Assembly (NCBI GenBank): GCA_020445405.1
Contig: JAGRGQ010000007.1
Span: 1 to 64,000, forward strand
Source of the DNA: Gammaproteobacteria bacterium
GTDB lineage: Bacteria; Pseudomonadota; Gammaproteobacteria; Chromatiales; Chromatiaceae
Direction of reading: 5' to 3'
Length of the DNA stretch: 64,000 nt
The position numbers and the translations under genes were made by a program. Numbering within the stretch: the stretch's first letter is position 1; every line of letters starts with the position of its first letter. The notes beneath the pieces were generated by a model. That model was not told the origin of the DNA. It searched no databases and saw nothing but the letters and a program-made list of their open reading frames with translations. Positions 1 through 8,622 of this stretch are shown here, in pieces.

Positions 1-574
1 CCACCTGCTCCAGGCGGTCGTTACCCCAGAACGGCTCATCCCCGATAAAGATGAAGGGCGAGCCGAATACGCCGCGCTGCATCGCGGCATCGGTCTCGCG
101 CTTCAGGCGCTGTTTTATTTCGGGCGTGCCGATAGCCGCCAGCAGCGACGCCTTGTCGATCCCGAGTGGTTCCGCCAGCTCCGCCACCAGTTCAGGCTGA
201 GTGCCATCCCTGCCCTGCCCGAACGTCGCCTCGTACACCGCCTTGGCCAGCTGCCTGGCCGTCTCCGGCCGCTCGTCGAAGAGCCAGTAGTAAGCGCGGC
301 TGGGCGCCAGTGCGGCCTTGGGAAATTCATCCGGCAGGCGAAAGGCTGCCCCCTGGAGGCGCGCACTGCGGGCAAAATCGAGCGCTGCATACTCCCCCAT
401 CAGCGGCGTATCCAGCAGCGGCCGATGACCGGTCGCGGCAAATGCGGGACCCAGCAGGAAGGGCCGCCAGATCACATCCCTGCCCTGTCTGGCCGCGATC
501 TCGTCGATGCGCAGGCTGGCCAGATAGCCGTAGGGGGAGTAGAAATCGAAGTAGAACTCTATCGCCGATGGCAT
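1..574 (-). CDS. 2-hydroxychromene-2-carboxylate isomerase-like protein (partial, 3' end outside window)
   Basis: The reading frame opens at an ATG at 574 and runs off the left edge, giving about 190 residues. The start, MPSAIEFYFDFYSPYGYLAS, is the DsbA/kappa-GST thioredoxin-fold opening in which a Ser (SPY) replaces the CxxC pair and activates glutathione. Further in are a YWLFDERPETARQLAKAVYEA-like helix and GVFGSPFIFIGDEPFWG, the cis-Pro loop of the family. Known members isomerise 2-hydroxychromene-2-carboxylate in naphthalene breakdown, but many homologues near acyl-CoA genes have no proven substrate. It lies on the same strand as the acyl-CoA dehydrogenase at 929, 354 bases downstream of it. 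Family assignment is firm; the exact reaction is not. Confidence 0.85.
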   Translation of the reverse strand, partial: MPSAIEFYFDFYSPYGYLASLRIDEIAARQGRDVIWRPFLLGPAFAATGHRPLLDTPLMGEYAALDFARSARLQGAAFRLPDEFPKAALAPSRAYYWLFDERPETARQLAKAVYEATFGQGRDGTQPELVAELAEPLGIDKASLLAAIGTPEIKQRLKRETDAAMQRGVFGSPFIFIGDEPFWGNDRLEQV

Positions 575-750
575 CGGTTACTCCTTGTACAGGGGACAAG
601 GGTCGGGAATACAGGGCCGGGGAAAAACGACAGGTGCGCTGTTTGGTTCTGCTGCCATAGTCCTTTTACCTGTTTCAAATAGCTGTGCCTTCACTCCCAA
701 TTCCTCTGCCCCCGGATCGCTTCGCATCACCTCTTCACGGCTGTGAACAC

Positions 751-772
751 GCCACCGGCTACAGCCGGTGGC
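751..772. terminator. 10-bp perfect hairpin in the 575-928 intergenic region
   Basis: GCCACCGGCT and AGCCGGTGGC face each other across two bases, followed at once by a smaller hairpin, CGGCTGAAAGCCG. The 354-base gap (575-928) otherwise shows no gene. Neither hairpin has a T-run, so intrinsic termination is uncertain. It could also be a palindromic intergenic repeat. Confidence 0.4.
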
Positions 773-906
773 TTCGGGTTACGGCTGAAAGCCGGATCGA
801 TCTGTAATTCGGCCGATTAACCCCTTGCCCCTCAGGAGATGGAGAAGGAACTCCTCTTTCCAAATCAGCGTGAATTATTCTGCATCTCTCCTACCCTGAA
901 TCCTTA

Positions 907-926
907 CCCTCGCCTAAAGGCGAGGG
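907..926 (-). terminator. Hairpin just after the acyl-CoA dehydrogenase stop
   Basis: CCCTCGCC-TAAA-GGCGAGGG is a perfect 8-bp stem two bases beyond the stop codon of the minus-strand gene that ends at 929. The position suits a transcription terminator, although the T-tract on the minus strand is poor. Confidence 0.5.
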
Positions 927-928
927 GT

Positions 929-2077
929 TTACACATCCCCTGTCGGGGACTCTAAATTGCGGGCGATCACCATGCGTTGAATATCGCTGGTGCCCTCGTA
1001 GATCTGGGCGATGCGTACATCGCGGAATATGCGCTCGACCGGAAAATCCTTCAGATAGCCGTAGCCGCCGTGCACCTGGATCGCATCGGAACAGATCTGC
1101 TCGGCGGATTCCGAGGCGAACAGCTTGGCCATGCACGCCTCTTTCAGACAGGGTTTCCCGGCATCGCGCAGCTCCGCGGCATGCATCACCAACAGGTGGG
1201 CCGCCTCCAGTCGGGTTGCCATATCGGCCAGCCTGAATGCCACCGCCTGGTGCTGCATGATCGGCCGGCCGAAGCTCTCGCGTTCGCTGGCATAGGCAAG
1301 CGCTGCTTCGTACGCGGCACGGGCCATCCCCACGCACTGGGCGGCGATGCCGATACGCCCGCTCTCGAGATTGCTCAGTGCGATCCGGTAACCCTCACCC
1401 TCGCGGCCGATCAGGTGGTCGGCGGGAATCCGGCAGTCATCGAAAAATATCTGCGCGGTGTCCGACGCGTGTTGACCCATCTTCTGTTCAACGACGGAGA
1501 CCCGGTATCCCGGATTGTCGGTGGGCACCGCAAATGCGCTGATCCCGCGCTTGCCGGCATCAGGATCCGTCACCGCGAAGACTATCGCCAGCTGGCCGTA
1601 CTTACCGGAGGTGATGAACTGCTTGGTGCCGTTGATGATGTAGTGATCGCCGTCGCGCAGCGCACGTGTCTTCAGTGCGGCCGCATCCGAACCGGCCTGC
1701 GGCTCGGTCAGGCAGAAACAGCCCAGCATCGCGCCGGACGCGAGCGGACGCAGGTACTTCTGTTTCAGATAATCGCTGCCGAAATTGAGCAGCGGTCCGC
1801 AAACCACGGAGTTGTTGACGCTGAGAATGGTGGAGCAGGCGCCATCCCCGGCGGCAATCTCCTCGATTGCCAACGCGAAAGCAACGTAACCGGTCTCGGA
1901 GCCGCCCCACGCCTCCGGCACGGTCATGCCATAGAGCCCGAGCTCCCCCATCTCGCGTAACTCCTGCGCCGGAAAAAGGCTCTCCCGGTCCCAGCGCGCG
2001 GCATTGGGCAGCAGGCGCTCGCGTGCAAACCCGCGCGCCATATCCCGGATCATGCGCTGCTCTTCCGTCAGGATCAT
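929..2077 (-). CDS. Short-chain/branched acyl-CoA dehydrogenase
   Basis: A 382-residue FAD enzyme of normal family length that introduces the alpha-beta double bond in acyl-CoA and passes electrons to ETF. Visible are the N-terminal helical domain, the flavin-side signature [16 protein letters not shown], the substrate/FAD segment [11 protein letters not shown] and the C-terminal [22 protein letters not shown]. The Glu of the YEGTSDIQR stretch is the usual catalytic base of SCAD/MCAD-type enzymes; the isovaleryl-CoA-type Glu is absent from the SNLESGRIG helix. The start codon overlaps the stop of the upstream thiolase by four bases (ATGA), so the two are translationally coupled. Short or 2-methyl-branched acyl-CoA is the likely substrate, inferred from the thiolase and ivd neighbours. 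Confidence 0.9.
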   Translation of the reverse strand: MILTEEQRMIRDMARGFARERLLPNAARWDRESLFPAQELREMGELGLYGMTVPEAWGGSETGYVAFALAIEEIAAGDGACSTILSVNNSVVCGPLLNFGSDYLKQKYLRPLASGAMLGCFCLTEPQAGSDAAALKTRALRDGDHYIINGTKQFITSGKYGQLAIVFAVTDPDAGKRGISAFAVPTDNPGYRVSVVEQKMGQHASDTAQIFFDDCRIPADHLIGREGEGYRIALSNLESGRIGIAAQCVGMARAAYEAALAYASERESFGRPIMQHQAVAFRLADMATRLEAAHLLVMHAAELRDAGKPCLKEACMAKLFASESAEQICSDAIQVHGGYGYLKDFPVERIFRDVRIAQIYEGTSDIQRMVIARNLESPTGDV

Positions 2078-3255
2078 ATTATTTCCACCGCCATCGCCGT
2101 GGCTTCGCCGCCGCCGATACAGAGCGATGCGATACCCCGTTTCAATCCACGCTGTTCCAGCGCCGAAATCAGCGTGACCAGGATGCGTGCGCCGGATGCA
2201 CCTATGGGATGGCCCAGCGCGCAGGCACCGCCGTGCACATTGACTATGTCGTGAGGCAGGTTCAACGACTGCATCGCGACCATTGTGACCACGGCAAATG
2301 CCTCGTTGATCTCGTACAGATCGACCTCGTCGGCGCGCCAGTTCAGCCGCTCCAGCAACTTGCCCATGGCCGCCACCGGTGCCGTGGTGAACCAGCCCGG
2401 CTTCTGCGCATGGGTGGTATGGCCGAGTATCATCGCGCGTGGTTTGATTCCACGCCGCGCCGCCTCTGAACGGCGCATCATCACCAGCGCGGCCGCGCCA
2501 TCGGAGATGGAGCTGGAGTTTGCGGCGGTCACGGTACCGTCTTTACGGAATGCGGGACGCATGCTCGGGATCTTCCCGATATTGGCGTTGAAAGGCTGTT
2601 CATCTCTCTCCACCACGGCCTCTCCGGCGCGACCGCGGACCGTCACCGGAGCGATTTCCGGTTTGAACCGGCCGGTCTCGATCGCCTGCTGCGCGCGTTT
2701 CAGCGAAGTGATGGCAAATGCATCCTGTTGTTCCCGGGTGAATCCAAACTTTTCGGCGCAATCTTCGGCAAAGGTCCCCATCAGACGCCCTTTGTCGTAA
2801 GCATCCTCGAGACCGTCCAGAAACATATGATCCAGCGCCTGCGCATGCCCCAATCGCATCCCGGCCCGCGCTTTGGGCAGCAGGTAAGGTGCGTTGCTCA
2901 TGCTCTCCATGCCGCCCGCCACCATCACCTGATTGGTTCCCGCCAGCAGCAGATCGTGCGCCAGCATCGCGGCTTTCATACCCGATCCGCACACTTTGCT
3001 GATCGTGGTGCAGCCGGTCGAAAGCGGCAGCCCGGCGCCCAGGCTGGCCTGGCGTGCCGGCGCCTGCCCCAGCCCGGCCGGCAGCACGTTGCCCATAAAC
3101 ACCTCCTGGATGTCATCCGGCGTCAGTCCGGCCGACGCCACCGCCGCTTTTATCGCAACGGCACCCAGCTCGGGTGCGGTTTGCGAAGCCAGTGAACCCT
3201 GAAACCCACCCATCGGTGTACGCATGGCGCTGACAATGACGATTGGATCATTCAT
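2074..3255 (-). CDS. atoB: Acetyl-CoA C-acetyltransferase (thiolase)
   Basis: A 393-residue thiolase II that makes or cleaves acetoacetyl-CoA. The three catalytic blocks are present: the acyl-accepting Cys in [10 protein letters not shown], the His in [16 protein letters not shown], and the proton-shuttling Cys in CIGGGEA near the C-terminus. NEAFA is also intact. It sits between ivd (264 bases upstream, 3256-3519 without a convincing gene) and an acyl-CoA dehydrogenase that overlaps its stop. Context suggests it finishes leucine or short-chain acyl-CoA breakdown to acetyl-CoA. Whether it can also supply HMG-CoA precursor to the neighbouring HMG-CoA reductase operon is open, since no HMG-CoA synthase is visible here. 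Confidence 0.92.
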   Translation of the reverse strand: MNDPIVIVSAMRTPMGGFQGSLASQTAPELGAVAIKAAVASAGLTPDDIQEVFMGNVLPAGLGQAPARQASLGAGLPLSTGCTTISKVCGSGMKAAMLAHDLLLAGTNQVMVAGGMESMSNAPYLLPKARAGMRLGHAQALDHMFLDGLEDAYDKGRLMGTFAEDCAEKFGFTREQQDAFAITSLKRAQQAIETGRFKPEIAPVTVRGRAGEAVVERDEQPFNANIGKIPSMRPAFRKDGTVTAANSSSISDGAAALVMMRRSEAARRGIKPRAMILGHTTHAQKPGWFTTAPVAAMGKLLERLNWRADEVDLYEINEAFAVVTMVAMQSLNLPHDIVNVHGGACALGHPIGASGARILVTLISALEQRGLKRGIASLCIGGGEATAMAVEII

Positions 3256-3519
3256 GTTCTGCTCCGTATGCAGTGAAGCCGGCTCCTGGTCCGACTGGAC
3301 GGTTACCCGTTTCCGTCAAATTGTCCTCTGATCAGCCCGCGACACGGCCGTCTCGATGGCCCGGGCATATCGTAGTGACTGCCAGGATCGAGGAGCGGTT
3401 TTCCGTGCCGTTCCGGACAACAAAATGGCTGAGTTTCGTCAGCTCTGGATCGAATCCAGCGGGTCCGCGGCGAGTGATCAAAATCTTCCCTGTGTGAACG
3501 CCGTGCGAGATTTCCATTG

Positions 3520-4686
3520 TCACCCGGTCTCGTTGAACAGCTCCCGGCCGATCAGCATGCGGCGGATTTCCGAAGTGCCGGCGCCAATCTCGTACAGCTT
3601 GGCGTCGCGCAGCAGTCGCCCGGTCGGGTACTCGTTGATGTAGCCGTTCCCGCCCAGGGTCTGAATCGCCTGCAGCGCCATCCAGGTGGCTTTTTCGGAG
3701 GCGTAAAGAATCGCGCCGGCGGCATCCTTGCGGGTGGTCTCACCGCGGTCGCACGCCTGTCCCACAGCGTAAACGTAGGCGCGACAGGCATTGAGCGTGG
3801 TGTACATGTCCGCCATCTTGCCCTGCATCAGTTCGAATTCGCCGATCGGCCGGCCGAACTGTTCACGCTCGTGAATGTAGGGCACCACGATATCCATGCA
3901 TGCCCGCATGATCCCGAGCGGACCCGCCGCCAGCACAGCCCGTTCGTAGTCGAGACCGCTCATCAGCACTTTTACGCCGCTGTTGAGCGCTCCGAGAATA
4001 TTCTCCTGCGGCACTTCGCAATCCTCGAAAACCAGTTCGCCGGTGTTGGAACCGCGCATGCCCAGCTTGTCCAGTTTCTGCGCCGAAACGACCCGCGAGT
4101 CAGCCCGCTCCACCAGAAAAGCGGTGATACCCCGGGGTCCCGCATCCGGATCGGTGCGCGCATAGACCACGATGACATCCGCTTCCGGACCGTTGGTGAT
4201 CCACATCTTGGTCCCGTTAAGCAGATAGCGGTCGCCCTTTTTCTCCGCCCTGAGCCTGAGGCTGACCACATCGGATCCGGCATTGGGTTCCGACATGGCG
4301 AGCGCACCGACATGCTCCCCGCTGATAAGTTTAGGCAGTAGCCGCTGCTTTTGCGCCGCTGTGCCGTTGCGCCGTATCTGGTTGACGCAGAGGTTCGAAT
4401 GCGCGCCGTAGCTCAATCCGACCGATGCGGAGGCACGGCTGATCTCCTCCATCGCGACAATGTGTGCGAGATAGCCCATTTCACTGCCACCGTAGGCTTC
4501 CGGAACGGTAATCCCCAGCAGGCCCATTTCGCCCAGTTTTCGCCAGAGCGGCGCCGGAAACTCGTTTTTCCGGTCAATTTCCGCGGCTTGCGGTGCGATC
4601 TCGGTCTGGGCAAAGTCCTGTACCGCGTCGCGCAGCATGTCGATGGTGTCTCCCAGACCAAAATTGAGCGACGGCAGATGAGCCAT
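3520..4686 (-). CDS. ivd: Isovaleryl-CoA dehydrogenase
   Basis: A 388-residue acyl-CoA dehydrogenase for the third step of leucine catabolism, isovaleryl-CoA to 3-methylcrotonyl-CoA. Two features separate it from generic homologues. The helix reading [16 protein letters not shown] carries the Glu used as catalytic base in isovaleryl-CoA dehydrogenases. The C-terminal [17 protein letters not shown] lacks the Glu used by SCAD/MCAD. FAD motifs [14 protein letters not shown] and TKMWITNG are intact. It is the first gene after the palindromic operator at 4801-4816, about 105 bases upstream. The other leucine-pathway genes (methylcrotonyl-CoA carboxylase, HMG-CoA lyase) are not in this window. Confidence 0.93.
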   Translation of the reverse strand: MAHLPSLNFGLGDTIDMLRDAVQDFAQTEIAPQAAEIDRKNEFPAPLWRKLGEMGLLGITVPEAYGGSEMGYLAHIVAMEEISRASASVGLSYGAHSNLCVNQIRRNGTAAQKQRLLPKLISGEHVGALAMSEPNAGSDVVSLRLRAEKKGDRYLLNGTKMWITNGPEADVIVVYARTDPDAGPRGITAFLVERADSRVVSAQKLDKLGMRGSNTGELVFEDCEVPQENILGALNSGVKVLMSGLDYERAVLAAGPLGIMRACMDIVVPYIHEREQFGRPIGEFELMQGKMADMYTTLNACRAYVYAVGQACDRGETTRKDAAGAILYASEKATWMALQAIQTLGGNGYINEYPTGRLLRDAKLYEIGAGTSEIRRMLIGRELFNETG

Positions 4687-4790
4687 TCAGATTACTCCGT
4701 TCAGGTTTATCGAATTGTTGCTGTTTGCATTTGGCTGGGCCGCCGAAAGCAGGTGAAGCCCGGCGCCGGTGCCTTGTAATCCACACCTGC

Positions 4791-4819
4791 AAAATAGCTT
4801 ACGTTTACGTAAACGTCAA
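4791..4819 (-). promoter_or_regulatory. Predicted ivd promoter with palindromic operator in the spacer
   Basis: On the minus strand TTGACG (4819-4814) and TATTTT (4796-4791) are 17 bases apart, and the perfect palindrome ACGTTTACGTAAACGT (4801-4816) occupies that spacer and part of the -35 box. The same 16-mer recurs ahead of icmF (25509) and the stress-protein/liv cluster (31098). A MerR-family regulator of the LiuR type is the natural candidate, because such proteins bind between -35 and -10. Promoter calls are by eye. Confidence 0.72.
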
Positions 4820-4947
4820 CCAAAAAAGCGGGATGAGCAGCGCCGCTGGCAGCGGTCGGAGTCAAACCGCAGCGCCACTCAGTTTTCTGTTCACCGTTCC
4901 GCATCCATTGAATCCGGTTCCGCTGACTGTTTCAGGTACCGGCGGAA

Positions 4948-5241
4948 AAGGGGTCGGTGACAAATACCGATCAATCTCAATCGCTCAAAGCGACAGCAAC
5001 GGGGCGAAGCGCTTTGCCCGACCGATCAATCGACCAATTAACTTTCCGATCTGACGTTTGAACAGATTGTTACCCAACAGTATTGTCCTTCATGGACTGG
5101 CTGTCGGTTTATATATTATCCAAGGCTTGCGGTCGCCCGGGTTTGTGCGAAACCCAGTTCTTTACAGCGGAATCCAGATTTTTCTGTGCTGTCACGCCAG
5201 GGGTCCTATCGAGATTGAGAGGCGTCTGTCACCGACCCCTT
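4948..5241. repeat. ~294-bp element bounded by 15-bp inverted repeats
   Basis: AAGGGGTCGGTGACA (4948-4962) and its exact complement TGTCACCGACCCCTT (5227-5241) bound 264 bases with no convincing reading frame. The right repeat abuts the stop codon of the amidohydrolase gene. The GGGGTC-type end resembles those at 23949-24094 and 39352-39402, so this may be a short non-autonomous mobile element. It fills most of the ivd-amidohydrolase gap; the rest (4820-4947) shows nothing recognisable. Confidence 0.55.
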
Positions 5242-6206
5242 CAATTTAACCGGTTTGAATCCGCCACGCCGAACAACGCCATACCGTTCAGGTATGCCAC
5301 CTGCATGGCCACTTCCTCGGGCAGCTCACCCAGCCACCGCCGATGGTCGTTGAGAATCGTTCGATACTGGTACCAGTAATCAGCGGAGTAAGTTCCTGTG
5401 CCAATCAGAACCCGGTTGGGATGATTGAGAATCAGCTGCCGCCACTCCGGGTTGAGCCGGCCTTGAGGCGTGGCATCGTTGCGGTGGGAAAGCTCGATCC
5501 AGAGACTGGGATAGCGCCACAACATCGCTTCGACCTCGTCGGCGGCAACGTAGATGCCCGCGTGCGCCCAGAGAATTTTCAAAGTGGGCTCGAGCGCAAA
5601 CAGCCCCTTGATCGCCTCGGGATCCGTTCTGAGATGCAACACCAGATCCCGCTCCCGGGCCAGCGCCACCAGTTGCTGGACTCCCACGCTGTCGAGATCG
5701 CCTTTGGCCAGCCATAACTCACCCACGCCGCGATAACGCCCGTCATCCAATCCCCGCCGCATCGCAGCCAGCTGATCGGAATCGTCCACCCATTGGTCGC
5801 GCGATTCGGGCGCCAGCTCGGGGATCCACATCGGGATGACGCGTTCCGGCAGCGCACTGGCAAGGCGCCACGTCCCCTCGTTTGGGGTACTACCTACCAG
5901 CAGCCAGCGCACATTGAGCTCGCGAATGCCGTTGACTATCGCTTCGACTCTGACCTGTTTCCAGGCGTTCTGGTTGTAATGAACCTGCGCGTCGAAGATC
6001 GGTGGTTGATGATCCGGGCGCCACAGCATCAAACAGACGAGCGCTAAAGGCAGGCTGACCATGGCCAGCCAACGCCATATCTGCCTCCTCGAAGGACCTT
6101 GTCTGCTCAACTGGTCAACCTCTGGCGAATTCAACGCAGTATACTGAATACTGCAGGTAGTTTCCGGATTATGGGGATCACCGCAAGACAGGTCGCTGCT
6201 CGCCAA
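5241..6206 (-). CDS. Membrane-anchored amidohydrolase-family protein (TIM-barrel)
   Basis: 321 residues from a TTG at 6206, or 273 from an in-frame ATG at 6062; no convincing ribosome-binding site settles the start. A basic stretch (SRRQIWRW) is followed by a hydrophobic segment (LPLALVCLMLW), a signal anchor or signal peptide. The rest looks like the amidohydrolase_2 barrel: IFDAQVHYN in the first strand (the usual DxHxH is degenerate), LVLHLRTD, ILWAHAGIY and GTGTYSADYW. The loss of one metal His leaves the activity uncertain. It is divergent from the HMG-CoA reductase operon, with 222 bases between them, so a regulatory link is possible. The substrate is unknown. Confidence 0.65.
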   Translation of the reverse strand: MASSDLSCGDPHNPETTCSIQYTALNSPEVDQLSRQGPSRRQIWRWLAMVSLPLALVCLMLWRPDHQPPIFDAQVHYNQNAWKQVRVEAIVNGIRELNVRWLLVGSTPNEGTWRLASALPERVIPMWIPELAPESRDQWVDDSDQLAAMRRGLDDGRYRGVGELWLAKGDLDSVGVQQLVALARERDLVLHLRTDPEAIKGLFALEPTLKILWAHAGIYVAADEVEAMLWRYPSLWIELSHRNDATPQGRLNPEWRQLILNHPNRVLIGTGTYSADYWYQYRTILNDHRRWLGELPEEVAMQVAYLNGMALFGVADSNRLN

Positions 6207-6428
6207 CTCGGAATCCCGGCGTCGTTGATATCGATGCTGCGAGCCAACGATCCCGATGTTTCAGACACCAGGCCGGATCTGTTCAAACGCTGACGAACAG
6301 CGTTCCAAACAGGGTGCGGCAGCAACGATCGGGACAGCGGCCGACAATCGCTACAACACCGCTGGAAATAGGGTTATAGTCTTCCTGAACCATCCCACTC
6401 ATGAAGACCGTACACGGGGAGATATGCC

Positions 6429-7712
6429 GTGCCATCCGACTATATCAAGGCCAAAAACCTGTTTCAGGAGCTGCTGGCCCACGACGACCTGTCCCGGATA
6501 AGAGAACGCCTGCAGCCGCACACCGACACACCCGCCCCGCACATTCCGCACATGGAAAACTGCACAGTCCAGGGTCTGGACAACCGCTGGGCGCTATTTC
6601 CGCAGGCAACGGCGGAACGCGACTTGCTGGCCGACCCGCTGACGCTGTCACATATGCACAGCTATCAACGCAACATCGAAAATTTCATCGGCACGGTCAA
6701 GGTGCCGGTCGGCCTCGCCGGGCCTCTGCGTGTCAACGGCACCCACGCCAGCGGTGACTATTACATCCCGCTGGCAACCAGCGAAGCGGCGCTGGTGGCC
6801 TCCTATTCCCGCGGCGCCAATCTCATCAGTCTGGCCGGTGGCTGCACCGCGGTGTTGTTGAACGAAGGCGTCAGCCGCGCCCCGGCCTTCGCCTTTACCA
6901 CGCTCGCCAGCGCCAGCGAGTTCGCGTTGTGGACAATCAACAATGTCGAACGCCTGCAACAGATCGTCGAGTCGACCACCCGCCACGGCAAATTCTCCGA
7001 TCTGCGCATCACCATCGAAGGAAACCACGTCTATCTCGGCATCGAGATCCTGCCTGGCGACGCCTCGGGTCAGAACATGGTCACCATCGCCGCCGAAGCG
7101 GCGTGCCGGTTCATTCTGCTCAACTGTCCGATCAAACCGGCCTATTTTTTCGTCGAGGGCAATCTCTCCGGCGACAAAAAGGCCAGCGCGCTGTCGTTTC
7201 TGTCGGTGCGTGGCAAAAAGGTCTCGGCAGAGGTGGTGTTACCGGCGCCGTTGCTCGCCAGGGTGCTGAAGAGCACGCCCGCCGCCATCGTCGATTATTG
7301 GCGTATGTCGGCGATGGGCGGCGTGCTGAGCGGCACCATCGGCGTGCAGGGACACTACGCCAACGGGTTAGCCGCGTTGTACATCGCCTGTGGACAGGAT
7401 GCTGCCTGCGTGTCCGAATCGGCGGTTGGTGTAACCCGTTTTGAGTTGACCGGAAACGGCGACCTGTACGCCGCGGTCACGCTGCCCAATCTCATCGTCG
7501 GCAGTGTCGGCGGCGGTACCGGCCTGCCCAGCCAGCAGGCCTGTTTGCGGTTAATGGGACTCGCCGGCCCCGGCAAAGCCCGCGCCCTGGCCGAGGTCTG
7601 TGCCGGTGTGGCGCTGGCCGGCGAGTTGTCGATCATCGGTGCACTGTCCGCCGGCGACTTCACCCGGGCGCATCAACGGCTGGCCCGCGGCGACCGTCAT
7701 GAACCGCACTGA
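6429..7712 (+). CDS. Hydroxymethylglutaryl-CoA reductase homologue
   Basis: 427 residues from a GTG preceded by GGGGAG. Family members reduce HMG-CoA to mevalonate with two NAD(P)H. Catalytic positions match by sequence and spacing: Glu119 in ATSEAALVAS, Lys250 in NLSGDKKAS, Asp324 in ACGQDAA and His415 in FTRAHQ; the opening ENFIGTVKVPVGLAGPL is canonical. The cofactor loop reads DASGQNMV (211-218) where class I enzymes have DAMGMN, so cofactor choice or substrate may differ. No other mevalonate-pathway gene is in the window, and most Gammaproteobacteria use the MEP route. It leads an eight-gene overlapping operon of lipid-type enzymes (14-base overlap with the next gene). Mevalonate may be used here for something other than bulk isoprenoids. 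Confidence 0.88.
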   Translation: MPSDYIKAKNLFQELLAHDDLSRIRERLQPHTDTPAPHIPHMENCTVQGLDNRWALFPQATAERDLLADPLTLSHMHSYQRNIENFIGTVKVPVGLAGPLRVNGTHASGDYYIPLATSEAALVASYSRGANLISLAGGCTAVLLNEGVSRAPAFAFTTLASASEFALWTINNVERLQQIVESTTRHGKFSDLRITIEGNHVYLGIEILPGDASGQNMVTIAAEAACRFILLNCPIKPAYFFVEGNLSGDKKASALSFLSVRGKKVSAEVVLPAPLLARVLKSTPAAIVDYWRMSAMGGVLSGTIGVQGHYANGLAALYIACGQDAACVSESAVGVTRFELTGNGDLYAAVTLPNLIVGSVGGGTGLPSQQACLRLMGLAGPGKARALAEVCAGVALAGELSIIGALSAGDFTRAHQRLARGDRHEPH

Positions 7713-8622
7713 GCCGCTCCTCGCGCGTTGGTGGATCTATCAGCGCGAACGCTTTCCGCTACTCGCCCACGGCCTGCTGATCGCGCTGTTTGCGGTCGCG
7801 GCGGTAAGTTACAGCGACGCATTGCAGACCACCGGAAAACCACTGACGGCAACAACATTCGTCACGGCCTTCATCGGCTGCTTCGGATTCTTTTTGCTGT
7901 TGCGCATTGCCGACGAATTCAAGGATTCTGAAGACGACCTGCGCTACCGCGCCTATCGTCCGGTGCCGCGCGGGCTGATCACTCTCGGCGAGTTGCGCAC
8001 GCTCGCGATTATCACCATCGCGTTGCAGCTCGCCTGTGCGTGGTGGCTGGACAGCCTGCTGCTGTTGCCCTATCTGCTCACCCTCGGCTATTTCATGCTG
8101 ATGGGCAAGGAGTTCTTCGCCCATCGCTGGCTCAGGTCACACCCGCTGGCGTATCTGTTCAGCCACATGCTGATCATGCCGCTGATCGCTTTCTACGCCA
8201 GCGCGCATCAATGGCTGCCGCACCAACCGCCTGCGGCGCTCGCCGCTTTTCTCGCGGTGAGTTTTTTCACCGGCATCGTATTCGAAATCGGGCGCAAGAT
8301 CCGTTCGCCGGAAATGGAGGAACAGGGCGTCGAGACCTACAGCGCGCTGTGGGGCAGACCTGTAGCCACCGGTGCATGGTTGCTGGCGCTGCTGGCGGCA
8401 GAGGTGAGCTGTATCTGTGCCGCTGCGCTCGTTGGTCCGGAGATCAATGCGATTATCGTCGCGCTGCTGTTTCTTGCCCTGGCCGGGTACAACGCCTACG
8501 CCTTTCTGCAGGACGCAGACAAAAAATCCGCCAAGCGCTTCGAGACCCTCTCGGGGCTGTGGACCCTGTCCGCCTACGCCGTCCTCGGCATCCTGCCCCT
8601 GGTAAGCCACCATGTCAGGTGA
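7699..8622 (+). CDS. UbiA-superfamily prenyltransferase-like membrane protein
   Basis: 307 residues from the ATG at 7699, overlapping the reductase by 14 bases. It has about eight hydrophobic segments. The first acidic signature is D72-EFK-D76-SED-D80, a DxxxDxxxD form of the UbiA motif, followed by YRPVPRGLI as in family members. The second acidic region is altered to FEIGRKIRSPEMEEQGVETYS. UbiA enzymes join a prenyl diphosphate to an acceptor within the membrane. The acceptor cannot be read from sequence, and no quinone genes are nearby. Context with a phytol-kinase-like protein and a BtaA-like transferase suggests a prenylated or ether lipid. Confidence 0.78.
   Translation: MNRTEPLLARWWIYQRERFPLLAHGLLIALFAVAAVSYSDALQTTGKPLTATTFVTAFIGCFGFFLLLRIADEFKDSEDDLRYRAYRPVPRGLITLGELRTLAIITIALQLACAWWLDSLLLLPYLLTLGYFMLMGKEFFAHRWLRSHPLAYLFSHMLIMPLIAFYASAHQWLPHQPPAALAAFLAVSFFTGIVFEIGRKIRSPEMEEQGVETYSALWGRPVATGAWLLALLAAEVSCICAAALVGPEINAIIVALLFLALAGYNAYAFLQDADKKSAKRFETLSGLWTLSAYAVLGILPLVSHHVR

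Noticed and set aside
3332..3523. 63-codon minus-strand frame starting at the ivd stop
   Set aside because: No ribosome-binding site, no recognisable domain, and the composition looks like read-through of non-coding sequence.
4385..4405. GAGGTTCGAATG, resembling a tRNA T-arm
   Set aside because: It lies inside ivd in a conserved protein region and no cloverleaf can be drawn around it.
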